Shown here piece by piece: positions 25,405-33,313 of a stretch of 64,000 bases of DNA. Position numbers and translations under genes: made by a program. This stretch comes from CAVZCK01 sp963798805 (GTDB lineage Bacteria > Pseudomonadota > Alphaproteobacteria > Rhizobiales > Rhodomicrobiaceae): the NCBI GenBank assembly GCA_963798805.1, contig CAWCVC010000014.1:1-64000 (forward strand). Direction: 5' to 3'. The notes beneath the pieces are model-generated. The model was not told where the DNA came from. It saw nothing but the letters and a program-made list of their open reading frames with translations, and did no database searches. Numbering within the stretch: position 1 is the first letter of the stretch; the number at the start of each line of letters is the position of its first letter.

Positions 25405-26841
25405 TTGGATCACCTTCCCATCTATCTCGATATTCGCGGCAAAACCGTCATCATCGTCGGCGGAGGCACGCTGGCTGCGCGCAGGGCGGAGCGCGCGCTG
25501 AGCGCCGGTGCGCGCGTGAAGGTTTTTGCGACGGAGCTGTCGGATGAGTTCCGCCCATTTCGTGGACACGAGTCGCTGGATATCGTCGCGCGCCCGCCCG
25601 AATTGGCGGATGTCAAAGGCGCAATCCTCGCCTATGGCGCCGAGGAGGACCTTGCCCGCGACAAACGCCTGCACGATCTGGCCAAGGAAGCCGGCGTTCT
25701 CGTTAATGTCGCCGACACCATGGAGCTATGCGACTTCATCAGCCCCGCTATTCTCGACCGTACGCCGCTCGTCGCCGCGATTGCATCCTCTGGCGCTTCT
25801 CCGATCCTCGCCCGTATCATCAAGGCCGAGCTGGAGAGCGCAATTCCAGCGACCTTTGGCGAGCTTTCAAGTTTTCTCGGCCGGTTCCGGGACGAGGTGG
25901 CGGCGCGCATCACCGATGGTGTCCACCGCCGCCGTTTCTGGGAGGACGTGGTCGAGAGCGCGGTGGCCGAGCGGGTGATGGCGGGGGATCTGGCCGGGGC
26001 CGAAGCAGCGCTGCGCGAGAAGCTTGCCGCTTTCGCGGACGCGGCTGGCGGCAAGGGGATGGGCGAGGTCTATCTCGTCGGCGCCGGTCCCGGCGATCCC
26101 GACCTCCTGACTTTCCGAGCCCTGCGGCTGATGCAGCGCGCCGATGTGGTGCTCTATGACCGGCTGATTGGGCCGGGCATCATGAACCTGGTCCGGCGCG
26201 ACGCCGAGCGCGTCTATGTCGGCAAGCGCGCGAATGAGCATACGATGAGCCAGGACGAGATCAGCGGGCTCATGGTGCGCCTCGCCCTCGACGGCAAGCG
26301 CGTGCTGCGGCTCAAGGGCGGCGACCCGTTCATTTTCGGACGCGGCGGCGAGGAGATCGAGGAGATCGCGCGGCACGGCATTCCGTTCCAGGTCGTGCCC
26401 GGCGTGACGGCCGCTGCGGGTTGCGCCGCCTATGCGGGCATTCCATTGACCCATCGGGATCACGCGCAGAGCTGCGTTTTCGTCACCGGCCACGGCAAGG
26501 ACGGTGAGGTCGATCTAAACTGGGAGGCGCTGATCCAGCCGAACCAGACGGTCGCGGTCTATATGGGGCTCACAACCATTGACCGGGTAATGGCGGCCTT
26601 CGTCGCGCACGGCATGTCGGCGAATATGCCCGCCGCTGTGATCGACAATGGCACGCGGCGCGCCCAGCGCGTCGTCACCGGCACAGTCGGCGACATTGCG
26701 GAGAAGACCGCCGCTGCTGCACTCAAGGGGCCGGCGGTCATCGTCATTGGCACCGTCGTCACGCTCCGTGATCGGTTGGCCTGGTTCGGGACGGACGCAG
26801 GCAACCGTGCGGTCCTTGACCGCTCGGGTGAAGAAAGCTGA
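25405..26841 (+). CDS. cysG: Siroheme synthase, trifunctional
   Basis: A protein of about 478 residues. The N-terminal dehydrogenase/ferrochelatase domain has VIIVGGGTLAARRAERALSA and the dimerisation part has SSGASPILARIIKAELES. The C-terminal uroporphyrinogen III methyltransferase domain has VYLVGAGPGDPDLLTFRALR, VLRLKGGDPFIFGRGGEEIE and VVPGVTAAAGCAAYAGIPLT. It converts uroporphyrinogen III to siroheme for sulfite and nitrite reductases. The start is taken as TTG at 25405 (MDHLPIYLDIRGKTV); an earlier in-frame start at 25357 would only add a poorly conserved leader. It is divergent from the hydrolase gene. Confidence 0.93.
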   Translation: MDHLPIYLDIRGKTVIIVGGGTLAARRAERALSAGARVKVFATELSDEFRPFRGHESLDIVARPPELADVKGAILAYGAEEDLARDKRLHDLAKEAGVLVNVADTMELCDFISPAILDRTPLVAAIASSGASPILARIIKAELESAIPATFGELSSFLGRFRDEVAARITDGVHRRRFWEDVVESAVAERVMAGDLAGAEAALREKLAAFADAAGGKGMGEVYLVGAGPGDPDLLTFRALRLMQRADVVLYDRLIGPGIMNLVRRDAERVYVGKRANEHTMSQDEISGLMVRLALDGKRVLRLKGGDPFIFGRGGEEIEEIARHGIPFQVVPGVTAAAGCAAYAGIPLTHRDHAQSCVFVTGHGKDGEVDLNWEALIQPNQTVAVYMGLTTIDRVMAAFVAHGMSANMPAAVIDNGTRRAQRVVTGTVGDIAEKTAAAALKGPAVIVIGTVVTLRDRLAWFGTDAGNRAVLDRSGEES

Positions 26842-26857
26842 CGGACCGTTTCCTTCG

Positions 26858-27358
26858 TTAAGGCACTGCTGTGGCGGTGGGCGTTTTTGCCGGCAGCGCA
26901 ATCTTCATGATAGTCGCGTTTTCTGCACCGTCCCGCGTCTGATAGTAGCCGAGCCGCACACCGATTGCCCGAAATCCGCAAGCCTCATAGAGCACTCGCG
27001 CGGCGCAATTGGCCTCTCCGACTTCGAGGAACAGCGCCTCGATACCGGCTGCTGCCGCATCGTTAAGGAAATGCCTGAGAATTGCCGAACCGACGCCTCG
27101 CCGCCGTGCTTCCGGGGCGACCGCAAGGGTAAGGATCTCGATCTCCGCGCCGACGGTCATGACGATCAGCAGCCCCGCCAGCTCCTCGCCTCGCCAGGCA
27201 AGCAGCCCGGAATAGACGGGCGCTTCCGCGAAATTGCGGAAATCGGCCGCACTCCAAGGCGGGTCGAAACAGCGCGCGTGAAGGGCCGCCGCCGCGTCGG
27301 CGTCGCTGACGGCGAGTGGCGCAAACGCCAAGCGCTCGGGGTCAGGTCGCGCGGGCAA
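26858..27358 (-). CDS. rimI: Ribosomal-protein-alanine N-acetyltransferase
   Basis: A 166-residue GNAT protein. It has EIEILTLAVAPEARRRGVGS, with the acetyl-CoA-binding RRxGxG loop, followed by AILRHFLNDAAAAGIEALFL and EVGEANCAARVLYEACGFRA. The best start is TTG at 27358, overlapping the 3' end of tsaB by 17 bases. A tsaB-rimI pair is standard in alphaproteobacteria. RimI acetylates the N-terminus of ribosomal protein S18. Confidence 0.88.
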   Translation of the reverse strand: MPARPDPERLAFAPLAVSDADAAAALHARCFDPPWSAADFRNFAEAPVYSGLLAWRGEELAGLLIVMTVGAEIEILTLAVAPEARRRGVGSAILRHFLNDAAAAGIEALFLEVGEANCAARVLYEACGFRAIGVRLGYYQTRDGAENATIMKIALPAKTPTATAVP

Positions 27359-28037
27359 GGATTTTGTCCGATTGCGGCTTGGCGTCCGGCGGGCGCAGAT
27401 AAAGCGGCGAAACCGGCCCGGCGGCTGGCGTCCGGTCAAGTGCGATCAGGGCAAGATCGCCCGCTTCGGGCAGCAGGTCGGGTAATCGGGCGCTGAGCGG
27501 CGTTTCCCGGCGCCGTGCCTCCTCAGCTGCGAGCGCCCCGCCGGTGCCGACGGCGAGCGTAACCTCCGATGGGAGCGACTCGACCGCCTTAGCCACGCTC
27601 ACGATCAGCGGCTCACCTGCCGCTTTTCCGTTTTCACCGAAATGCTGGATGTAAAGCTCGCCGCGGCGGGCGTCATGCATCACGGCAAAGCCACCTTTGC
27701 GCTCATCTTCGTCCAAACGGCGCGCACAACCCCGCGCCATCACCTCGAGGCTAGTCGCCCCAACCACCGGCAGGCCCGCAGCAAGTGCAATCCCGCGTGC
27801 GGCAGCGATGCCCGCGCGCACGCCTGTGAAGCTCCCCGGCCCCAGCGTCACGGCGATCTTGGTCAGCTCACGGAAATCGCAACCGGCTTCAGCCATCACC
27901 GCCTCGATCATCGGAAAAAGCTCTTCCGCATGGCCGCGTGCCATCGGCTCAAACCGTTGAATAGGCTCCGCCACCCCGGGCAGCAGGACGGCTGCGGAAC
28001 AGGCGGTGAAGCTCGTGTCGATGGCGAGTATTGTCAT
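27342..28037 (-). CDS. tsaB: tRNA t6A biosynthesis protein TsaB
   Basis: A 231-residue member of the ASKHA fold. The N-terminus MTILAIDTSFTACSAAVLLP and the TsaB signature VTLGPGSFTGVRAGIAAARG are intact, as is GHAEELFPMIEAVM. TsaB partners TsaD and TsaE in making threonylcarbamoyladenosine on tRNAs that read ANN codons. It is followed by rimI with overlap. Confidence 0.94.
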   Translation of the reverse strand: MTILAIDTSFTACSAAVLLPGVAEPIQRFEPMARGHAEELFPMIEAVMAEAGCDFRELTKIAVTLGPGSFTGVRAGIAAARGIALAAGLPVVGATSLEVMARGCARRLDEDERKGGFAVMHDARRGELYIQHFGENGKAAGEPLIVSVAKAVESLPSEVTLAVGTGGALAAEEARRRETPLSARLPDLLPEAGDLALIALDRTPAAGPVSPLYLRPPDAKPQSDKILARAT

Positions 28038-28084
28038 GGGAAAGGCTCACACCTGTCTGCACGGCGTCGCGCGGGCAGGCGCGG

Positions 28085-28678
28085 CTAAATGATCTTTGCA
28101 ACCTCATCGAAGCTCAGCCGCGGAGAGCGCGGGAACAGCACGGACGGATCGCCATAACCGAGCGAGCAGAGGAAGTTGGACTTGATCCTGCCATCGGAGA
28201 AGAATTCGCGGTCGACGCCGGCATCGTCGAAACCTGACATCGGGCCGGTGTCGAGGCCGAGCGCACGCGCCGCGATGATGAAATAGGCGCCTTGAAGCGA
28301 GCCGTTGCGGAAGGCCGTCTCAACGATCTTGGGCTCATTGCCTTCAAACCAGCCTTTCGCAGCCTGGTTATGCGGAAAGGTCCGCGGCAGGTTTTCGTAG
28401 AACTTCAGATCGTAGCCGATGATGGCACAAACCGGCGCTTTCATGGTCTTGGCGCGGTTGTCGTCGCTCAGGAAGGGCGCGAGGCGCCGCTTCGTTTCCG
28501 GCGAGCGCACGAAGACAATCCGCGCCGGCAACGAATTGGCGCTGGTCGGACCCAATTCCATGATTTCGATGAGGCGGTGGAGCTGGGTCTCTTCGACCGG
28601 ATTGTCCAGCCAGCGAATATGCGTACGCGCACTCAGAAAGACCTGATCGAGCGCGTCTGCAGAGATCGGCTCCCCCAT
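28085..28678 (-). CDS. rutE: Nitroreductase, malonic semialdehyde reductase (RutE/HadB) type
   Basis: A 197-residue FMN-dependent reductase. The N-terminal ARTHIRWLDNPVEETQLHRL and MELGPTSANSLPARIVFVRS, the central FYENLPRTFPHN and GSLQGAYFIIAARALGLDTG, and the Gly-rich GPMSGFDDAGVDREFF match the RutE subfamily. RutE reduces malonic semialdehyde to 3-hydroxypropionate in pyrimidine degradation. No other rut genes are nearby, so it may serve as a general semialdehyde or quinone reductase. The ATG at 28678 is preferred over a GTG two codons earlier. Confidence 0.8.
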   Translation of the reverse strand: MGEPISADALDQVFLSARTHIRWLDNPVEETQLHRLIEIMELGPTSANSLPARIVFVRSPETKRRLAPFLSDDNRAKTMKAPVCAIIGYDLKFYENLPRTFPHNQAAKGWFEGNEPKIVETAFRNGSLQGAYFIIAARALGLDTGPMSGFDDAGVDREFFSDGRIKSNFLCSLGYGDPSVLFPRSPRLSFDEVAKII

Positions 28679-28706
28679 GATCACCTCAAAAGTCGGCGCA
28701 GCGTCT

Positions 28707-29267
28707 TTAAACGGCGCGGACCTCCTGAACTTCCGGAATGAAATGGCGGAGGAGATTTTCGATGCCGTGTCTCAGCGTTGCGGTCGATGAGGGGCAGCCG
28801 GAACAGGCGCCGCGCATATGCAGATAGACGACGCCGTTATCATAGCCGTGGAAAACGATATCACCGCCATCCTGGGCAACCGCGGGGCGCACGCGCGTAT
28901 CCAGCAGCTCCTTGATGGTCTGCACGATTTCGCCGTCCTCCTCGCTGTGTTGGCCCTCGCTGTGGCCATCGCCCTTGGGCATGCCGGTCACGACCGGGGC
29001 GCCGGAGAGATAATGCTCCATGATCGCGCCGAGCAGCGCAGGTTTCAGGTGCTGCCATTCCCCGCCGCTCTTGGTGACCGAGATGAAATCGCTGCCGAGA
29101 AACACGCCTGACACGCCGTCCACGTCAAACAGTCGTGCAGCGAGCGGGGAAGCCTCTTGCGCCGATGCCTTGTCGCGGAAATCGCGAGTGCCGCTCGGCA
29201 GAACCTGCTGGCCGGGAATGAATTTGAGCGTTGCCGGATTGGGCGTGGCTTCGGTCTGAATGAACAT
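28707..29267 (-). CDS. NifU-family Fe-S scaffold/carrier protein
   Basis: A 186-residue protein with an N-terminal Nfu_N domain (MFIQTEATPNPATLKFIPGQ, then LFDVDGVSGVFLGSDFISVT) and a C-terminal NifU domain. The NifU domain includes IKELLDTRVRPAVAQDGGDI and the cluster-binding CxxC in GACSGCPSSTATL. It carries 4Fe-4S clusters to apoproteins. The start at 29267 is fixed by conservation of the first residues. A CTAG-ended palindromic element lies 65 bases upstream. Confidence 0.9.
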   Translation of the reverse strand: MFIQTEATPNPATLKFIPGQQVLPSGTRDFRDKASAQEASPLAARLFDVDGVSGVFLGSDFISVTKSGGEWQHLKPALLGAIMEHYLSGAPVVTGMPKGDGHSEGQHSEEDGEIVQTIKELLDTRVRPAVAQDGGDIVFHGYDNGVVYLHMRGACSGCPSSTATLRHGIENLLRHFIPEVQEVRAV

Positions 29268-29331
29268 GGCTAAATCTCCTGGAGCGAATTTCCATCGCTC
29301 GGCGGATTCTTTCGGCGATGCGGAAGTTATT

Positions 29332-29409
29332 CTAGTGGAGCGAATTTGACATTTAAGTCCTGCCTGCTGCGAACTCGCGCTCAAATGTCAAATTCAAGAG
29401 CACCACTAG
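29332..29409. repeat. CTAG-ended palindromic element, subfamily A (MITE-like)
   Basis: A 78-bp unit with CTAGTGG at both ends. The left arm is CTAGTGGAGCGAATTTGACA. The right arm, complemented, is CTAGTGGTGCTCTTGAATTT and continues GACATTTGAG. The left arm matches 27 of 29 bases of the complement of the right arm of the element ending at 60831. It lies between nfuA and the stress-protein gene and has no coding capacity. Confidence 0.75.
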
Positions 29410-29473
29410 ACCATAGTAAGGTGGTAGCCCGCGCAACTTCAAGAGTGAGCCGGCCCGGCAAGCTAACGGACGC

Positions 29474-30016
29474 TTAAGCGAGCGCCTCGACCTCCTCTAG
29501 TGTCAGACAGCCGGGAACCACCGTGATCGGCACCGAAAATGAACCCGCATTGCCGCCCGCAAGCGAGGAGACGAGCGGCCCCGGTCCGGATGGGTCGACC
29601 GACGCACCAAGCACGAGTATGCCGATATCGGGGTCTTCTTCGATCAGTTCCCTAATCTCTTCTGCCTTGTCGCCTTCGCGTACGATCTCCTCGATTTCGA
29701 TGTCTTCGAAGCCCCAAATCTTCAATTTGCGTGTATAAAGGCGGAAAACGGCTTTTGCTTTCGCCTGCGCTTCCTCGCGATAGGCGTCCTGCACACCCAA
29801 CCAGTGCTGGAAGTCCGCCGGCTCGATGACAAACAGCAGAGCCAGTGCGCCATTGGTGCGATTCGCTCTACGTGCGGCATAGGCGAGCGCGGTCTCGGCC
29901 TCCGGGAACTCATCGACAACCACCAGGAATTTGCGCCGGTGACCCTCTTCGAAGATTTTGCGTTTCTGGCGTTCTGGCATGATCTGGCTCGCGTTGCTGC
30001 AAGGGGAATCATTCAC
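29474..30016 (-). CDS. Universal stress protein
   Basis: A 180-residue single-domain UspA protein. The first strand is RRKFLVVVDEFPEAETALAY, the middle is DIEIEEIVREGDKAEEIREL, and the end has IGILVLGASVDPSGPGPLVS and then GGNAGSFSVPITVVPG, a variant of the ATP-binding GxxG. The GTG start at 30016 overlaps the trpS stop (GTGA), so the two genes are coupled. An internal ATG at 29980 is possible. Confidence 0.85.
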   Translation of the reverse strand: MNDSPCSNASQIMPERQKRKIFEEGHRRKFLVVVDEFPEAETALAYAARRANRTNGALALLFVIEPADFQHWLGVQDAYREEAQAKAKAVFRLYTRKLKIWGFEDIEIEEIVREGDKAEEIRELIEEDPDIGILVLGASVDPSGPGPLVSSLAGGNAGSFSVPITVVPGCLTLEEVEALA

Positions 30017-31047
30017 CCCTGCAGAAAGCCTACTATGTCTTTAATGTCCCGCAAGTGGCCCGATGCGAGCTCGCGCGCACGGTCGGCGCCGTTTTTGAGC
30101 ACCTTGTCGATATAGGCGCGGTCGTCAGACAGCCGCTTCATCTTCGCTCCGATCGGCCCGAGGACCTCGACGGCAAGGTCTACCAAAGCCGTCTTGAACT
30201 TGGAAAACGGCGCGCCGCCGAATTCGCTAAGCACCGCCTCCTTGCCCGATTTCGCGAGCGCCGCATAGATGCCGACGAGGTTATCGGCCTCGGGGCGGTC
30301 CTTCAGCCCATCCACGTCCGATGGAAGGGGTTCGGGATCGGTCTTGGCCTTCTTGATCTTTTTGGCGATCTCTTCCGCGCTGTCGGTCAGATTGATGCGG
30401 CTCATATCCGACGGCTCGGATTTGCTCATCTTTTTGGTACCGTCGCGCAGAGACATGACGCGCGTTGCAGGGCCGGAAATCAGCGGCTCGGGCAACGGGA
30501 AATAGCCATCGGGGAATCCTTGGCGCGTGCAATATTCAGCGAAATCATTGTTGAATTTCTGCGCAATGTCGCGGGCGAGCTCCAAATGCTGCTTCTGGTC
30601 GTCCCCAACCGGGACATGGGTCGCGCGGTAAAGCAGAATGTCCGCCGCCATCAGACATGGATAGGCGAACAGGCCCACCGATGCGTTCTCACGGTCCTTT
30701 CCGGCCTTCTCCTTGAACTGGGTCATCCGGTTCAGCCACCCCATGCGGGCGACGCAGTTCAGAATCCAGGCGAGCTCGGCGTGGCCGGACACCCGACTCT
30801 GATTGAAGATGATGTGTTTCTCCGGATCGATGCCGGCGGCAAGAAACGCGGCGGTCACTTCGCGCGTGCTGTCCCGTAGCTCGTCCGGGTCCTGCCATTG
30901 CGTGATCGCGTGCATGTCGACGACGCAGAACAGGCAGGGCGCCTCCTTCTGCAGCTCCACGAACTTGACGATGGCGCCGAGATAATTGCCGAGATGAAGA
31001 TTTCCGGTCGGCTGGACGCCGGAGAAAACACGCTTTTCGACTTTCAT
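30013..31047 (-). CDS. trpS: Tryptophanyl-tRNA synthetase
   Basis: A 344-residue class I synthetase. It has a HIGH-like motif in VFSGVQPTGNLHLGNYLGAI and the KMSKS motif in RDGTKKMSKSEPSDMSRINL. Tryptophan-binding residues lie in VVDMHAITQWQDPDELRDST, and VPVGDDQKQHLELARDIAQK is also present. The start at 31047 (MKVEKRVFSG) is supported by conservation. It is coupled to the downstream usp gene. Confidence 0.97.
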   Translation of the reverse strand: MKVEKRVFSGVQPTGNLHLGNYLGAIVKFVELQKEAPCLFCVVDMHAITQWQDPDELRDSTREVTAAFLAAGIDPEKHIIFNQSRVSGHAELAWILNCVARMGWLNRMTQFKEKAGKDRENASVGLFAYPCLMAADILLYRATHVPVGDDQKQHLELARDIAQKFNNDFAEYCTRQGFPDGYFPLPEPLISGPATRVMSLRDGTKKMSKSEPSDMSRINLTDSAEEIAKKIKKAKTDPEPLPSDVDGLKDRPEADNLVGIYAALAKSGKEAVLSEFGGAPFSKFKTALVDLAVEVLGPIGAKMKRLSDDRAYIDKVLKNGADRARELASGHLRDIKDIVGFLQG

Positions 31048-31263
31048 GGGAAATAGCCTCCAAGCGGGGCTTATCGCTCGGCTTCGCCGCCAGCGCAAGC
31101 CCGATCGAAATGCTGGGGGCTTGAACCGCCTGCCTCGCCTTCTATGGAAAGAACGGTCTCAAACGCGATGGTGCCAAATTCGTCCGATCCTACACGAGGA
31201 AAGGAAACCATTCCGTCCATGGAACGTTTCGAACGGGCGATTATCCAGAAGGGAGATACGGTT

Positions 31264-31515
31264 ATGAAAAGTCTGACCGCAGCAATCTGCGGCGCTGCGT
31301 GCGCGCTCGCTCTGACGGCAACCGCCGCCTCGGCCGAGATCGTTTGCAATCGCGATGGCGATTGCTGGCACGTTAAGCACCACTATCGCTACCATCCAGA
31401 TTTCGGGCTCGTGATCCATCCCGACCATTGGAGATGGCACGATCACCACAAATACCATTGGCGCGAGCATGAAGGCCGTGGCTATTGGCGCAATGGCATC
31501 TGGATCCAGTTCTGA
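31264..31515 (+). CDS. Small secreted His/Trp-rich protein
   Basis: An 83-residue protein behind GGGAG. It has a Sec signal peptide (MKSLTAAICGAACALALTAT, cleaved after AASA) and a mature part of about 59 residues packed with His, Trp, Arg and Tyr: WHVKHHYRYHPDFGLVIHPD, then HWRWHDHHKYHWREHEGRGY. Two cysteines (VCNRDGDCW) could form a disulfide. Similar small periplasmic proteins are common in Hyphomicrobiales but unassigned. The histidine density suggests metal or heme binding. It sits alone between trpS and murJ. Confidence 0.75.
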   Translation: MKSLTAAICGAACALALTATAASAEIVCNRDGDCWHVKHHYRYHPDFGLVIHPDHWRWHDHHKYHWREHEGRGYWRNGIWIQF

Positions 31516-31633
31516 CGCGCTCGCGGCGGTAGTCCGGATCGGGCGGCCGCCGCAGTCCGCCTAACAGCGTCGGCGGCCTCTGCTATGCCGCCGATGCCTT
31601 TCTTAAAATGGAACGCCGCTCTACTTTCTCCTC

Positions 31634-33193
31634 TCATCCCCGCGCCACGGACCGCCAGAGCGATTTGTAGTTCGCCGCGCCGGTCGCTTGGGCGACGCCG
31701 AGATAAACGACCGCGCCGCCGGCGATCAGTGCGCCAAGGGCAAGGGCCTGGATCACCAGGCCGTTCGAAGGCGTAAAGAACTGGCCGAGCGGGAATGAGA
31801 CGCCCCACAGCGCCGCCGCCATGATCACGCTGGCAAGCGCGATGAGGACGCCGCGCCGCTTCAGCAAAGCGTCCGCCTCGAAATGCCCGCGCCGCATAAG
31901 CGTGAAGCCGAGCAGTATGGCGTTCGTCCAGGCGGCCAGGCTCGTGGCGATGGCAATGCCGACATGGCCGATGACGAAGAACAGGCTCAGCGATCCGGCG
32001 ATGTTCACACCGGCGCTGATGCCGGCATATTTCATCGGCGTGCGCGTATCCTCCCTGGCGAAAAAGCCGGGCAGGAACACGCGGATCAGTACCGAGGCCG
32101 GCAAGCCGGCAGCGAATGCGGTAAGGGCAAGGGAAACGGCGTGGGTGTCCGAGGCGCTGAACGCCCCGCGCTGAAACAGCACCTGGATGATCGGTCGCGG
32201 CACCACGCAGAGCGCCGCCGCCGCCGGCAGCGTCAGCAGCAGCGCGAACTCGAGCGCGCGATTATGACTGTACATCGCCGCGCCGTGATTGCCGGCCGCA
32301 AGCTTTTGCGACAGCTCGGGCAGTAGCACGACTCCGATGGCGATGCCGACAATGCCGAGCGGCAATTGATTGATGCGGTCGGCGTAATAGAGATAGGAAA
32401 CCGCACCTTCCGCCAGCGAGGCGATCATGGTGCCGATGAACAGGTTGATCTGGGTGATCCCGGCCGTCACCACGCCGGGCCCCGCGAGCACGAACAGCCG
32501 GCGCACACCTGCCGTCAGGCGCGGAATACGGAAGCCGAGATCCATGCCCTGCCGGCGCGCCGAGATTGTCAGCAGCGTCAACTGCGTAAAGCCCGAGACG
32601 GTGACGGCCCAGCCAAGAATCATAGCGGCCTCGGGCCGGTTATAGAGCCGGAATGACGCCGCAAGGATCATCGCGCCAATGGTGACCGCGTTCAGCATGA
32701 TGGGCGCCGCAGCAGCCGCGGCAAAGCGCCCCAGGGCGTTGAGCACACCCGCCGAGAGGGCGGTCAGCGACATGCAGAACAGATAGGGGAAAGTGATCCG
32801 CGTCAGCAGCACGGCGAGATCGAACTTTTCCGGATTATCGGCAAAGCCTGGCGCGATCAGATGCACTAGCCAAGGCATGGCGATCTCGGCCGCGATCGAG
32901 ACGATCAGCAGCGCGGTCATCAGGACCGAAAGCGCCTCTTCCGCGAATTGCCGCGCCTCGTCCGCTCCGCCATCCTGCAGCCGCTTGGTGAAAAGCGGCA
33001 CAAAAGCCGAGTTGAACGCGCCTTCGGCGAACAGCGACCGGAACAGATTGGGCAGCCGGAACGCCACGAAGAATGCGTCCGCCACCGTGCCCGCGCCGAG
33101 CACGGCGGCGATGAGCATGTCCCGGACGAAGCCGAGCAGGCGGCTGACCGCGGTGAAACCGCTGACGGTAGCGATGGAGCGATAGAGTTTCAT
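31634..33193 (-). CDS. murJ: Lipid II flippase MurJ
   Basis: A 519-residue MOP-superfamily membrane protein with about fourteen helices. The start at 33193 reads MKLYRSIATVSGFTAVSRLL. The family block GFVRDMLIAAVLGAGTVADA is followed by FRLPNLFRSLFAEGAFNSAF, which contains essential arginines. The second half has FYADRINQLPLGIVGIAIG-like and PRPIIQVLFQRGAFSASDT motifs. It flips lipid II for peptidoglycan synthesis. It follows glnD on the same strand, the usual alphaproteobacterial order, with a CTAG-type repeat in between. Confidence 0.95.
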   Translation of the reverse strand: MKLYRSIATVSGFTAVSRLLGFVRDMLIAAVLGAGTVADAFFVAFRLPNLFRSLFAEGAFNSAFVPLFTKRLQDGGADEARQFAEEALSVLMTALLIVSIAAEIAMPWLVHLIAPGFADNPEKFDLAVLLTRITFPYLFCMSLTALSAGVLNALGRFAAAAAAPIMLNAVTIGAMILAASFRLYNRPEAAMILGWAVTVSGFTQLTLLTISARRQGMDLGFRIPRLTAGVRRLFVLAGPGVVTAGITQINLFIGTMIASLAEGAVSYLYYADRINQLPLGIVGIAIGVVLLPELSQKLAAGNHGAAMYSHNRALEFALLLTLPAAAALCVVPRPIIQVLFQRGAFSASDTHAVSLALTAFAAGLPASVLIRVFLPGFFAREDTRTPMKYAGISAGVNIAGSLSLFFVIGHVGIAIATSLAAWTNAILLGFTLMRRGHFEADALLKRRGVLIALASVIMAAALWGVSFPLGQFFTPSNGLVIQALALGALIAGGAVVYLGVAQATGAANYKSLWRSVARG

Positions 33194-33241
33194 GCGCTCG
33201 CCAATAGCCGGCCTTTTGTGCCAGAGCAAGGCAGTCGCGTG

Positions 33242-33313
33242 CTAGCGTGATGATCCAGAAGTTCGTCGGCTTATGTTGCAACTTCAGAACGAACTTCTGA
33301 ATCGGGACACTAC
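33242..33313. repeat. CTAG-type palindromic element, subfamily B (MITE-like)
   Basis: A 72-bp unit with arms CTAGCGTGATGATCCAGAAG (left) and, complemented from the right, GTAGTGTCCCGATTCAGAAG. Both continue with TTCG. One end is degenerate (CTAC). The glnD stop codon TAG (33310-33312) is formed by this terminus, so the insertion set the present C-terminus of GlnD. Confidence 0.65.
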
